From: Xiphophorus maculatus | Taxonomy: Eukaryota; Chordata; Actinopteri; Cyprinodontiformes; Poeciliidae | Assembly (NCBI RefSeq): GCF_002775205.1 | Contig: NC_036447.1 | Location: 11,288,501-11,352,500, forward strand | Direction of reading: 5' to 3' | DNA length: 64,000 bases | In this document: positions 39,230 through 51,800 of the stretch, piece after piece | How the letters are laid out: each line of letters starts with the position of its first letter | How positions within the stretch are numbered: position 1 is the stretch's first letter | The notes under the pieces: generated by a model | Seen by the model: only the letters and a program-made list of their open reading frames with translations | Told to the model about the DNA's origin: nothing | Databases searched by the model: none | Program-made: the position numbers and the translations under genes

Positions 39230-41253
39230 CTAATTGTTCACCGCTTCTACTAAAGCACTGGAGAGTTGTGAGAAAACTTCAGAAAAGGTCTTTACTGCTG
39301 CGCCACTTTGGAAAATCTCATCGATCATGGTCGTGTCGTCGGCACCCATGAAGCTGGTCAAGTCGAAGCTCTTTGAGTCTTTGGAGAGAGATGGATCTGG
39401 GCAGAAACCTGAGTGGTAGAAAATAAACTATTCTGATTATATTTTTTAGGAATGTGAGACAATAAAAGAAATACTTCATATCATCTACTTAGTGATTCAC
39501 GACTCAGTATGGTGGTGGCACGTCATGTATGAGTAGTGTCACTACCAAGCACACTTCTCTGACAAAACTTTGTAAAATAGAAATGTATTTGAATTTAAAG
39601 AGTCTCACTCTGCTTCCAAGTATGAGTTTCACAATGGAAGTAAGAATGTGTTTGCTGACACAGGCTCAATACTGGTATATGCCTACAACCTGGGGGGTTA
39701 CATTGACAAAGGGAAAAATGATTAACCCAACCAGACAGAGAGTTTGTACCTTGCTCTGAGTTCAGAATGGCAGCTTCTGGTAAGTGCAAACACTCCACCT
39801 GCTTCTTGTACTCCTCCAGCTCAGCAGCAGAAACCTTCTGTCTCCTACCTGAGAGACACAACATGTAGATGATGCACTTTTGTTAAAATATCAGCATTTT
39901 AAAGTGTCCTTAATTGATAAATAAAAGCTCTTTAAACAAAACTAACCAGATTTGTTGTAATAGCTGAGATGTCACTCTAATATTTTTTGCTTAATATTTG
40001 TTTCTAGAACTAATAATAATAGTAATATATAATATACAGCATTAGGCTGCTCCATTTGTAAATAGCACTAGCCGTTCTACTGTACGTGACTTCATTTATA
40101 AAGTACGTAAATTCAAGACACACACACACCACACAAACTCAGAGCTTAAACTTGGAAAAAACTAAAATAAAACTTTTGTTATGCAACTCATCTATCCATT
40201 AAAAACTTCATGCATCTTTTTAAAAAATCTTTTTATCTGCATTTTCATTATTTTAAAACAAAGCTTGAGTTATAACAATTACCATGGAATTACTGGAATT
40301 CTAGAAGATTAGAAAAACAGATATGTGCAACCTTAAAATGGTTTGCTTTGAACCAGAACGTAAACATGGTAAACATAGTTGCAAAAATATTTGACCAATG
40401 TGACTCTTTTCTCTACATAAATTCAGTTTGTCAGATGTTTAGTTCACTGAATCTGAATTATGAAAACATAAGAAATATCTTTTCAAGTTTTTGGTCTTAC
40501 TCAGAAGCTGTACACCTCTGTATGAGCTTCTTCCAAACGTTATGTTGGAGTACATAACCAGGCAGTCAGGACAGCCTGTTTTCAGGTGGAAGCCAGTCGA
40601 GGAGTACGGGTAGGCTGGAAAAAAGAATTTAAAACATGTTTAAAAATGCATTTATCTTCAATGAATATGAAGGCCAACCATATTAGATATGGTGATGGAA
40701 GAAAAGTCATCACTACCTACTTAAAGTAAGAGTGTTGTTTTCCAGCGTTGACTTAAATGTCATAGAGAAGCATAGACCAAACCTTTAACAAAAAAAAAAT
40801 TAAGAAACATTTTCACTTACATTATCTAATAGGCAGACCATAAAATTGTGTTTGTTTTGTAAATGTCATATAAAACAAAGATAGAACCCTGAAACTGAGG
40901 GCTTGAATTACGTTTTTAGGTGCATAGAACCAATCATGATATTTTCCTCAGTAGCAGCGACGTAATTCAACCAGACGGTCCCCCTCGACATCTCCAACAA
41001 CTCTTTGGATCCACGCATGTCCGTGCTCTCTGCTATGTAGTTCCATCTTCCGAGCAGCTGGGAAACATCGTATGCGTGATTGCTTACATCAACCTTGCAG
41101 ATACAGAAAAACCTGAAGACCTTCAGAGCTTCTTACCTGATCCCTCCCAGGCATCTGAATTTGTTGGGTTAGACTTTCACAGTTGGTCGTAGGAGCTGTC
41201 TGTCCGAGAGACAGAAGACTCAACACAGCAACAGCTACATGCAGGGACTCCAT
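39230..41253 (-). CDS. Secreted lipocalin B (alpha-1-acid-glycoprotein / PSTBP-like)
   Basis: Coding exons: 41137-41253, 40912-41057, 40721-40782, 40501-40614, 39750-39848, 39230-39408; 717 nt, 238 aa. The signal peptide (AVAVLSLLSLGQTAP) is almost the same as in copy C. C25, the GxW motif LLGRW (40-44), the FGLC and CPDCLV cysteines, NNT and NIT glycosylation sites, and a helical exon 5 (AAELEEYKKQVECLHLPEA) follow. The C-terminal exon is the longest of the three copies, with a tail of 57 residues after Phe181-Cys182. Exon sizes and phases (0,2,1,1,1) equal those of A and C, so the three are tandem duplicates. The tail is unlike that of copy A, so this exon evolves fast. An extra upstream ATG is adjacent. 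Expected role: extracellular binding of small lipophilic or toxin-like ligands; the actual ligand cannot be told from sequence. Confidence 0.88.
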
Positions 41254-41520
41254 CATGGCTGACTCGCTGACTGTCGGTCCTGGCTGTACATCTGTGCTTT
41301 TGGGTAACAAGGTTCATCCCATGTGTGCTGTCAGGACCTTCAATTGTTTACTTTTGTATCGGAAGAGATAAGAAAATATCAAAAACAAAAACAAGTCTCA
41401 TCCCCTTGGAGGTTCGTGAAAAAACCATGAAAACTGTGGACTGCACACAAAAGCAGTGGTACTGTTAAACTGCAGGAAGAAACAAAATGCACAAAGACAA
41501 TGACTTCTGGAATTGTGATT

Positions 41521-41526
41521 TTTATT
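41521..41526 (-). other. Poly(A) signal for lipocalin A
   Basis: A minus-strand AATAAA, 155 bp beyond the lipocalin A stop codon and before the start of lipocalin B. Confidence 0.5.
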
Positions 41527-41680
41527 CAGAATACTATATACCGCAGGGAAGCAGTTTTCTTTTTCTGTTCAGTTTTAGAGGATCAGAGTTCTGGGTCTCT
41601 GGGCCTCACTGAATAAATCAACAAACACTTCAGTTTCTTATATAATTGTTATGAGAAAGGAATAAAACCAGAGGATTCTT

Positions 41681-43834
41681 TCAGTTTATAAACATGTCAA
41701 AAAGAGAATCCAGAAATTTTGCCACTCGAAATCCCATCTTCGCCTGTAGTACCGAGTTGAGGGCGCTGAGGCCCTCGACGGGCGTGATGTCGTCAGGGCA
41801 GATTTCTGTTTTCATAGAAAATATTCAACAATTAACAATCGACATATGTTGGAACATGGAAGATAGCGCAGATATTCTTACCGTTGTCTGAGTTTAACAT
41901 TATAGGTGTCGGCATTTGAAGGCATTCTGCTTGTTTCTTAAACAGTTCCAATGCAGCAGGTGAGACGCTCCTGCTTCTACCTAAAAACAGAATGGTTCCC
42001 TTTCAATTTAATCTATTATTAAAGACTAAATGGATTTACTTGTAAAGCCTGTCCAACATGCTTCTGCTAATATTGGTGTTTAATGTAAAAACCCCCCCAA
42101 AACTTTCTGAAATTCCTTTCTAAAAAGATATATAAACTTTTGGTAAAGTGTGTTTCTTACTAAACATAAGCAGACTAGTGAAATTGGTTGCAGAGATTAC
42201 ATCCTCTTTAGCAACCAGACAGTCAGGGCACTCTGTTGACAGGTAGACCTCTTTGAGGTAGAAAGGTTGCTCTGTGGACAGCAAACACAGCACAAAGCAG
42301 ACAGCAGGGTGGATTGTATCAACATACAGTAAATGTGCTTCACGTTCTCCCTGTTAGCCTCCTCTTTACTTACCGATCAACATTGTGCTGTTCTCAAAGA
42401 TCACGTCGTATGCTAAGCTGGAGCAAGTCCCAAATCTATAATGTAAAAGGTATAAGATCTTATAGTTTTTCCTGTGATCAGAAACTAACCGTATAAAGAC
42501 CTTATAGAGACATTAAACCAAAATTAGTTCTAATCCCCACAGTGAAAACTGTGCTTTTGCCTCACCTGGAAGAATACTCAATAACTCGTGTTATCAAAAA
42601 AGATATTATTTTACCTGGTTTCTAAATGGCTCTAACGGCAATTTAGAAACAGAAATAGTGAATAGAAGTGGGGGGAAAAAAACATTCTAAAAGTCAATGT
42701 TTCTTTAAATATTGACTTTGCTAATCCCTTTGGGGTTTGCAAAGGGAGTACTTGCCCAGAAGTTAACCCTGTTTGGGGGTGATGGCATGGAAAAGTTGGG
42801 GAGCTCCTGTTCTAGACAGATCTGCCACCTGAATTATACTTATTTATATCAATGGTTTATGGTTATTTAAACTGAAGATTACTTGTATGTCGCACTAATG
42901 TCGTGTGTTTTGCAAATCAGAAGCATATCTGGGGTGGGTAACTACGTGAAGAAAAGCGGTTTAAAATGAATAAATCCATATTTCTCTTTCTGTAAACATT
43001 GAGCTAACAGTGCTGTTGCGTTTGGACTCTTTACATCCTCTGAGTCTGGACGATATTGAGAACGTTGCTCTTGGAGGTGACGTTCAGGTCCAGCCAGACA
43101 CCAGTCATTAGGTAAGCCAGCGACCGACTTCCTGGGATGTCAGAACTCCCCCCGATGTAGTCCCACCGACCCAACATCTGCAGCACACAGACAGCACAGT
43201 GTACAGTCGATAAATGTTGGAATATAACTATTGGTGTCATTTAAGAAGTGTGCAAACCTTTTAAAATTATGAACTAGGCGATACGCAAGTTGTTTCTTTC
43301 AGACTTAACTGGTTTCTTAGAAATATACTGTATGTGGACTGTATCATAAGAAAACTATATTAAAGTGAAGAAGTGGCTAAATAAAGTGTTACCTGTTGGG
43401 GATTTGGTGAGAGAAAGGATTGTGGCTATGCTTTGATTTAAAAAAATAAAAAAACTTACAAGGAGATGTTGGTTTAAAGCTTAGAAAAACAAATTTGTAG
43501 AGATGAATCAGAAGTGACAGGATTTATGTGCTATTTCTAAGTTAAACTTACTAGTCAATCTAAATAAAATTTGGACCTTTCATTAACACATTAGAAATTT
43601 CATTTAGTAAAATTGTGTTAGATTTCACACCCATTTAATTAGGAATTAATAAAAAGAGTAGACAGACAATCTATTTACATATTTAGTTTTAATTTAACAA
43701 TGCTGACAGGGACTTACTTCTTCTTTACTGATAGTTATTGGTTTGAGTAGGTCGTCACAGCTGCTCAGAGGAGCAGAAAGTCCCAGAGAGAAGAGACTCA
43801 GCAGCACAGCAGCAGCAGCAGAAGCACACTTCAT
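41681..43834 (-). CDS. Secreted lipocalin A (saxitoxin/tetrodotoxin-binding-protein-like)
   Basis: Coding exons: 43718-43834, 43035-43177, 42374-42435, 42161-42271, 41882-41980, 41681-41805; 657 nt, 218 aa, all GT-AG and in phase. An alanine-rich signal peptide ends near A21, then C26. GxW is MLGRW (40-44). C91 (FGTC), C122/C125 (CPDC), C164 and C180 are placed as in the paralogues. N-glycosylation sites are N71 (NVT), N102 (NST) and N137 (NFT). The stretch from GRWDYIGGSSD through the C-terminal AKFLDSLFD is what fish databases usually label saxitoxin/tetrodotoxin-binding protein or alpha-1-acid glycoprotein. These are toxin-binding plasma carriers, not toxins. It is the most typical copy and lies only 428 bp upstream of lipocalin B. 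Ligand unknown. Confidence 0.9.
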
Positions 43835-45835
43835 ATTCACGACCAAGCTTTGAGTTTTCTTCTCAGAGTTTCCTCCTGTGTCTTACTTTTTGGTACCTCC
43901 TTCCAGCTAACTTTTCTTCAGAATTGTACTATCAGTGTATCACAAATTTAACTCCAGTAGAGTCACTTCTGGATGAAACATTCAGGAGGTGTGTGAGGTG
44001 ATGTAACCAAGGTAAAAGGTTAAAGAGAGAAAACAATCAATGGCCTTTTTTGAGGGCGATTGATCAGATCACATGGAAGAGAGAGCGCTGGCGAAAGAGA
44101 CACATGTGGACAAAACTGTTGGTATCCTGCTGGTGACTAAAAAGCCCATAGCAGTCACTGAAATAACTTGAAACTGAGAAAAGTAATGATAAATAAAATT
44201 TTCCTGAAAGTAATGAAAATCAGACATTGCTTTTGAAATGTGATTTAGCAGATCCATATAAAAAAAATTAAATTACAGACAAGCATGTTAAAGGTGAAGA
44301 GTATGAGACCATCTCCAGGCAGCTTGATGCTCCTATTACTGCAATTATTCACAGATTTAAGGTCCACAGGACTGTAGTCAACCTCCTTGGCAACAGGAAT
44401 AAACCTAATGACAAATTGAAAGGTTAAGAGTTCAGAACAACCTGCAAAGAAAATTTAAGGTGAACTCCAAGTCAAACAACTGTCTCTAATACTCGTCTAA
44501 AATGGCTCCTGAAAAAAACCCCAACTTATTAGGACTTGTTTTAAAATTAAATCACAGAGGCACTTTTTCAGAGTTGCACCTGCTTGGAAAAAAAAAGAAA
44601 GGGAACTGAAGCATGCCACACCACAAACAATGAACAGTAATAGACTTCAAACACAGCATTTTATGTGTTCAAGCAAAACGTTTTGCATTTCAGTAAAATC
44701 CCAGCTTTGTTTTCCTCTGGTAACACCAGCTGAACCCTAAAACACTTGGAACCAGCGCTGAAATTGCTCAACTGTTAGAGATTTACACAACAGGTCAGGT
44801 ATTCACATGAAGTTGAAAAAAGAACATTCTCACGTGTTCGATGTTCATTTAACAGGAACATAGTTACTTGTAAAAACATACTTCTAAAAACCAGATTTGA
44901 AAAAATACTCACCAGTAATGATGTTTTTCTCTGCAGGTGAAAGGCATTCTACTGAGGGTGCCATAAAGAATCATTTCCTTAGGTTTTAAACAGAGAACTG
45001 GAACAGTCACCAGTAAAGTCAATATCAATTATTAGCAATGGATTTTAGTATTTAGTCTTGAAGAAAAAGACTTTGAAGAGGAAACTAAGTATTAGAATGA
45101 GGAAGAAAGGAGATTTAAGAAAATTTAAATTGTTAGTTGTTCAGGGTGTGAGATGGTCTGTCCTGTTCATTTCAGAACTGCTGTTATATTTTTAACTTTA
45201 TGCACAAACATCATGGCGTGAAGAACATTTTAAAAAAAGAAATCCAGTGAACAGAAGTTATCTAGACATAAATATCTTGCAAAGGTTTTCTGTGTTGTGA
45301 GGCTCTTGGTCATCCATAACAGAGATAAAACACGGTGAGTAGACATTTAACAATTTCTTTATCCAACACCTCTGATAATGTTAAGCTGTTCTAATAAATA
45401 AAGAGACAAAGGCGACTTATCAAAAGTGTTTTTAATGGAACTTAACAGACAGCACTTTTTTTTAGATGTCTTAATTTGGGACGAGAACAAAAGGATATCA
45501 AACCAACAATAGAAAAAGGTCGTATCAGACTGATGGTCCAGAATATACAATGAAATCTGTGAGCACGACCTAACTGCTGCCGTAGTGCTCTGTTGGGAGG
45601 TTTGGGCCAAGATGGAGGTGGGTGAAGAAACTACTGTTTACTGGGGGAAGATGAGAAGGATGAGCAGCTCTCCCTTCAGCTCCTGCTCTCCTCCATCTAT
45701 TCTGAAGTGATGGTGAAGTTTAACAAGAGGATGCAGGGAAACCGGTGGAGAGCAGAACGACATGATGTATTGATCTCATCCCTTCTCTTCCCCAGCATGA
45801 GGACACGTTGAGGACAAAGCAGGAGCTGGTTGTCG
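43835..45835. other. Spacer between lipocalin A and fip1l1
   Basis: It contains the lipocalin A 5' flank, a Tc1-like relic and the probable fip1l1 3' UTR. A minus-strand ATTAAA (plus-strand TTTAAT at 45431-45436) is a possible poly(A) signal for fip1l1, about 400 bp past its stop. No other gene was recognised. Confidence 0.45.
44295..44490 (+). mobile_element. Tc1-like transposase relic
   Basis: The phrases GAGACCATCTCCAGGCAGCT, TTTAAGGTCCACAGGACTGT, AGTCAACCTCC, AGAACAACCTGCAAAG and AAGGTGAACTCCAAG match, in order, the DNA-binding half of a widespread fish Tc1-like transposase. The frame is broken and the rest of the element is gone. Confidence 0.7.
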
Positions 45836-48800
45836 CTACTCCATAGCCTCCTGGTTCTCCTGATCTGCACCCATATCCTCACTAGCCTCTTTGCCCTCCT
45901 TGCTCCTCTTGCTCTTCTTGTGTTTGTGTCTCCTGTGGCTGTCGCCCTCCTCGCTGTCGTGTCTCCGTCGACTGCTGCTGCTGCAAGAAACAGAAGGAGG
46001 ACAGAGTGAAGCAAGGGCAAAAGACAGGAGGACGGAAGAGAAATCAGAGATGGACAAAGATAGGTGAATGATCAATAAGACAACAGCGGGAGAGGGGACA
46101 AGAGGACAAAGAGGAGAGGAATGATGGGAAATTGATCAAGAAGGAGGTATCTATCAATTAGGAGGGAAAAAGATGGGAAATCAACAGAAATGCTATTTTT
46201 GCCAAGTCTTTCAGCTCAAACGTTTCAAATATTTTTAAAAGAGATTCAACTGACAGAAGTTTAATCTACTGCAAGTGTCAGTAAATATTAAATCTATATA
46301 GTTTTCTTGAAGAAGCAAAATAATCGGCTTGCAAGACACATGATGTGACATAAAAGACAGAAGCTAAAAAAAAAATAAAAAATTAGAGACACCATCAGGT
46401 TTTTAGAGAGCCCCCTAGGGGATATGGGGAAAAGTTTCTCTTGCGTTCCCTCGCAATATGCTTATTGCAATATTTGCTGATCTACTTTGTATACAATCAC
46501 AAATGTCAATTTAAAATTTCAAATATGTAAACATTTAAAGATCCTCAGTGAAAACTTCATTATTAAATCTGGTGCAAAAAACTGATTGAAAATCGACTTA
46601 TTCACTGCATATTTATGTCTGTTTGTGTAAGGCTGAGAAGGAACTGCACATGAAAGCGGCCCTTTAAACCGTTCAGTCAACACAAAAGAGACACAATCAA
46701 AACTGTCCCATTACACCGTGATGAAAACTCAGAAATAGTCCAAATTGTTTGAATGTATTTTTTATTTCTTTCCTTCTTACGAAAAGTTTCCGTTTACATC
46801 ATTGGTTTGTGGGGCATTTCTATCCTGAAGATATAAAACTTCAGATATTTCACAGCGAGATATTAACATACATGGAAAAACCTTACGAAAGCCTTATATT
46901 ATGGCAGAAAGTATGATGGCCACCGTAAGTAAGGCTTACAGTATTCAATTATGCTGCATGAACGGATTGGGCAAAACCTATTGAGAGGCTACGCAAAAAA
47001 AACCCCAAAAAACTCCATGTCCCCTAGAGGGCTCCTTAGGTTTTTTATGGCCGACGCTGATTTTTAGTTTTCTTTCCAATTTTGAGCAATTTAGACGTTT
47101 TATTTTGAAACTTATAACCAAAGAAAGAAGGTACTGTAGTTTCTGATAGATGAAGTTGTTTTGAATCCAACAGAAAATTAATAACAAAATCATCCCCCAT
47201 TTAAATTTCAAATCATGTTTTTATGAAATGTCAGCAGAAAGTCATGACAAAGAGAAATGAAGGCATTAAAACATTCGTCTTTGTTTAATTTAAATAATGT
47301 GTTTTGCATGGTGATAGTTACTGAAAGAAATTCACTTTTCAATAATATCCTAATTTATTATTTACCCATTAAAACAGAACATTTAAACTTTAAACTATTA
47401 GTTCCATAAGCGCATCAGAAAACGACACTTTGCATTCAGTTTTGAGTTTAGGTAACTTCACATTAAAGTTAGGGACGCCAATGCTTTCATCCATAAAGAA
47501 TTCACTTTCTGTTGGATTCAGAGCTGGAACTTTAGGCAAAGAACCTTCTTTTCTTATTTGCTCACAACCTGCTTTATTTACTAGTTAAATTAAAACAAAA
47601 TCTAAACCAATAAGACTGGATCAGACTTTAGGACAAAAATTGCAGCTTGCAGGTAAAAATATAAAGGTAGCCAGGAAACCATATCAGTAAAAATATGATC
47701 TGAACCCATAAAATTTAAGAATGAACAGCTGTTCCTGAGAAAGACTGTAACAAATAAGGATTCAGGTTTATAATCTGAATAATTGCTTTTTAAGATGTTG
47801 TTTTTATGCAGCGAAGAAACAAGGAAAAGTAGCATCTGAGTGAAGGATGAATTTAAAAAATGCTACTGTAAACCAGGTAGCTTGTGCACGAGTGTGTGCT
47901 GGTGTACCTGCGAGAGGACTTGTGACGTCCCTCCTCTTTCTCTCGGTGCCGCCTCTCTCTGTGTCTCTCCTCTTTTTCTCGACTTGCCCGGTCACGATGA
48001 CGCTCTGCGTAACCACGTTCTTGGTACTCACGGTAGCGATACCGCTCCTCATCACTATGGCAACAGATCGAGAATTATCGTCTATCTGGATGAAAATTGT
48101 TCTTCAAAATTGTGCATTTATTCATCTGCATGGTTTCTAAAGTGATATTAAAGACACTTTTATATATGACGGTGACAATCAAGCACTTATCTCCATCTAA
48201 AGCCTGAGCTAGAATGATTACATGACAGTGAAATTCCCCCAGGTCATTCTCCAGAAGAATACACACCATTGTTGTATCTGTCCTTCTGACCTGGTGTAGC
48301 TCATGGTTGAGGGGCTGTGCTCCCTCTCTCGCTCGCGCTCATGCGTTCGCTCTCTGGGCCGGTCCCGTTCCTTGTCTCTCTTGTCTTCCCGACGGGAATA
48401 ATAGTCCCAGGGTTTGCTGTTGTCCACCATGGGGGGCCAAGGAGGTGGCACGCCTCCAGTTAAGGGTGGAGGGTAAGCACCTGGAAAGGAAAAGGAGACG
48501 AGGGTTTAGTGGAAATTAGATTCTGAAAACTGCAAAACAAACGAAACACCGAGTTCCTTTAAATCAAGGCTAAACCTCCCCCCACTTCCTTTTAGAATTG
48601 CTTTATTTGATAATAACTGGAACATTAATCAATACATTTGATGTATATTTGATGATGATTTTAATAATATGACCAAATGTAATGCTAATTGCTAGTTTCA
48701 TAAATGGTTACTATATTATATTTTTATCATGTTAAGCACTTTGAACTGCCTTGTTGCAGAAATGTGGTATACAAATAAACGTAACTTTTTTTCAGTTAAT

Positions 48801-51800
48801 TATTTTTGATAGATTTCTTATGTGATAAGGAGAATGCCAATTAATGTTTTACCTTGAGGAAATGGGTACGGTGGGACAGAGCGACCATCGTAGCCTCCAG
48901 TATGGCTGTTACGGAAACAGACAGAAGGCACTGTGTTAGTAAATTGAATTAATTACAACACTTCATTAAACATTCAGTTCTTTATTTAAAAGTATTCTGA
49001 CATAGATTTCTAAAAAAAAAAAGTAGTTTAAAGGTGCAGTATGTAACTTTAAAAAAAAGGGTTTTCTAATATTTGTTTAAACTGTCACTATGTCCTTACA
49101 GTGTAATATGAGCCATAATCAGGGGAAAAACTAAATAAATAAACAAACCACTTGGTCAGAAACAACCAATCAAAGAAAGGAAGAGGATTTTAGCGCTGTC
49201 GATCAACTTTGTGAATACGCTGCTCACACTCTCAGCCTTGTTGTCTCCGGTGCTACAACTCCTTACCCACATCAGAGCCTACCATGACTACAAAGGCCAG
49301 TTAGCATGGCCACCATTGACGACAACAACTTCCATGTTATTTAATGCCATATTGGAACAAAACATAACTTCAGAGGTCACTGATTTTAAATTAAAACATG
49401 TTTACATAACCGAGAGCACATGACCAGTAGAAACATATTGTTCAGATTGTTCAAATATACAATCAATGCAGCTGCAATCAGAGCGAGTGTTGTCATGGAC
49501 GTCACCTGTCCATTGTGGGAATTAGAGAAGGTGGAGGGCCGCTTGTTGGAGGGTGAAAACCAGGAGGAGGAACTGTGATGGGCAATCCTGTGAGGTGGAA
49601 CAAGGTGGAAGAAACAAGCATACTCAAAGCAACCAGTTTTCACAAAAAAACAAAACATTATTATAGGAGAAACTGAACTCACTGGGTGGAGGTATGAGAG
49701 GAGGTGCAGTGCTGACGTTTGGTGGAGGAGGGAGAAAAGGAGGCGGGGGTATGTTCGGAGGAAGCGGTCCAGGGGGGAAGAAGGTAGGAATCTTAGCTGC
49801 GGCTGGTTCAGCTTCTGATGTTGAATGTTCAGATATCACCTGTGCAACAACAGACAGCAGAGGGCGCTGTTAGCCTGTTGTTCAGGTCTTTAAAAGAAAC
49901 TTGTTCCAGTTTCTTCTGTACCTGGATGTTGTTGCCCTCTAGGTTGTGTCTGCGTCTTCCCTCAACCCTACTGATTGTGGCTGTCTGTCCACCAATCACA
50001 TCAATAGTACCACTTGTCTTCCTACAGATAGAATATTTAAAAGCATTAGAGGCAGAGCAGAACCCAAAACAACCAATGATTTATTATTTCCTGCAAAAAA
50101 GAGAATCCCATCAAGATGAATGATGATCGAATAAAACATGGAAATATGATGTGTAGTTAACAACCAACATACCAAAAATCTCTAGCTACTTCATAATTAA
50201 TAATCAATTAATCATAAATTAATCAAACTATTAAGTCTGAATATTACTAAGTAAAAAAACTAAATTGCAAATTAAGTCAACAATTTTTTTATTTCTTAAG
50301 AACAAAATGATGTTGATCAATAAAAATAAATCTAAATTGACAGATTCTTAAAACATCAAGTGTTCCTCTCCAAGAAATTTGATTTCGGATACTCTTGTTT
50401 CAGCAACATTTTAAATTTCTTTTAGCTTCTACGTAATTAATCAAACCTTCATTTGACTAGGATAGAAAACTAATTGAAAGCATTTTGTTTTTGTAGCTCA
50501 GAACATAAATGTATAGATGTTACCTGGTGATCTGACTGACAGTAGACTTGTAGAGGCTGACAGGAGACGTAAAGTCTGTCTTGGAGGTGTGAACAGCCAA
50601 ACTGGATACATCCTTATCATTTCCTGTTCTGCCCTGCTGAACCTTTGCAGATAGCCAGAGAAAATCATAATTTAGCTGAAGATTTTCACAGTACGTACAG
50701 TCAGTGTAACAGGGTGTAACTGATGAATCTAAGTAAACTCGTAGAGGAACAAATGTCATACAGAGATCTTGCTGGTCACTGAGCCAATTGTGGAGACCTC
50801 TAGGCCCATTCGCAGCCTCTTCTGTTTCTCACAGTAAGCCTTCCAGGTGTCCTCATTAAAACCATAGTTGAAATAGTCTGACAGATCGGCTCCTGCAAAC
50901 CGAATCACAAAGACACTTTCTGTGAATTACAACACTAATAAACCTGGGAAAGTAAACAGGGATACACATTTCAGCATGGTTTATTATGTGGCTGTAATAA
51001 AATATTAAGTGTACTTGAGACTGGATGAAATATACAATCATATTTAAAGGCAGCATAGACAATTAAAATGTGAGGACCAATATGTTTTCCTTAAATTACA
51101 GTCTGAATAATTTTAGCAAAACATGTGGCTGTAATATTTTAGATGATTATTGTGATGAATCTCTCGAATGCATTTGATTTTTTCACATTGTTCTTTTACA
51201 TCATTACAATAGTCCTTTCAACTAGTCATAAATCACAGAAGCAGGGAGAAGGTGAATGCATCAAAAATTAAAGAATAACCTTCCAAGTATTGCATTTAAG
51301 TAGCCCTCTGCAAATATGATATTGTGTTAATGACTGTGATTTCAGAAAGTTCAACAGACCTGGCTTCCTCCAGGGTTTCTCTTCAAAGCTCTCCATGTCC
51401 ACCTCCAGCACAGGAACACCATTAATGCTTCCTGGTGCGTCCAAATCCACTCCCTTCACCTTTGTGGTTACTGGAAATAAACACAACATCTTAAAGGCTG
51501 CTTTCACAGAACAAAAAGTGGTAAAACTGGTTTAGGTTGAGAAAGTCTACAGAGTTGACAGGTTAAAATAAACAGAAGGGTGATACCTTGTCCATAAGGT
51601 CTGGATCCTGTTGTCTTTATGTTGAGGTTAACAGGGGGGGTGCCATATGTCCTGAAGAGAAAAAAAAAAGATATGATGAGAGATGATGCTGTTTTCCTGC
51701 AAGATATTATAATATTGGTGAATACTGAGGCAATCATATGACTTGAAATAAGAAACTAAATCAGTTGTGTATAAATTGGATGTTTGTGGCTCTGGTATAA

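Noticed and set aside
41681-43834. Treating the PSTBP-like gene as a toxin gene
   Set aside because: The family binds saxitoxin or tetrodotoxin as a lipocalin carrier and has no toxin activity. Similar genes occur widely in fish that are not toxic.
45697-46020. A 107-codon minus-strand frame rich in Arg
   Set aside because: It is an out-of-frame reading of the last fip1l1 exon, whose correct frame gives the Lys-rich FIP1L1 C-terminus.
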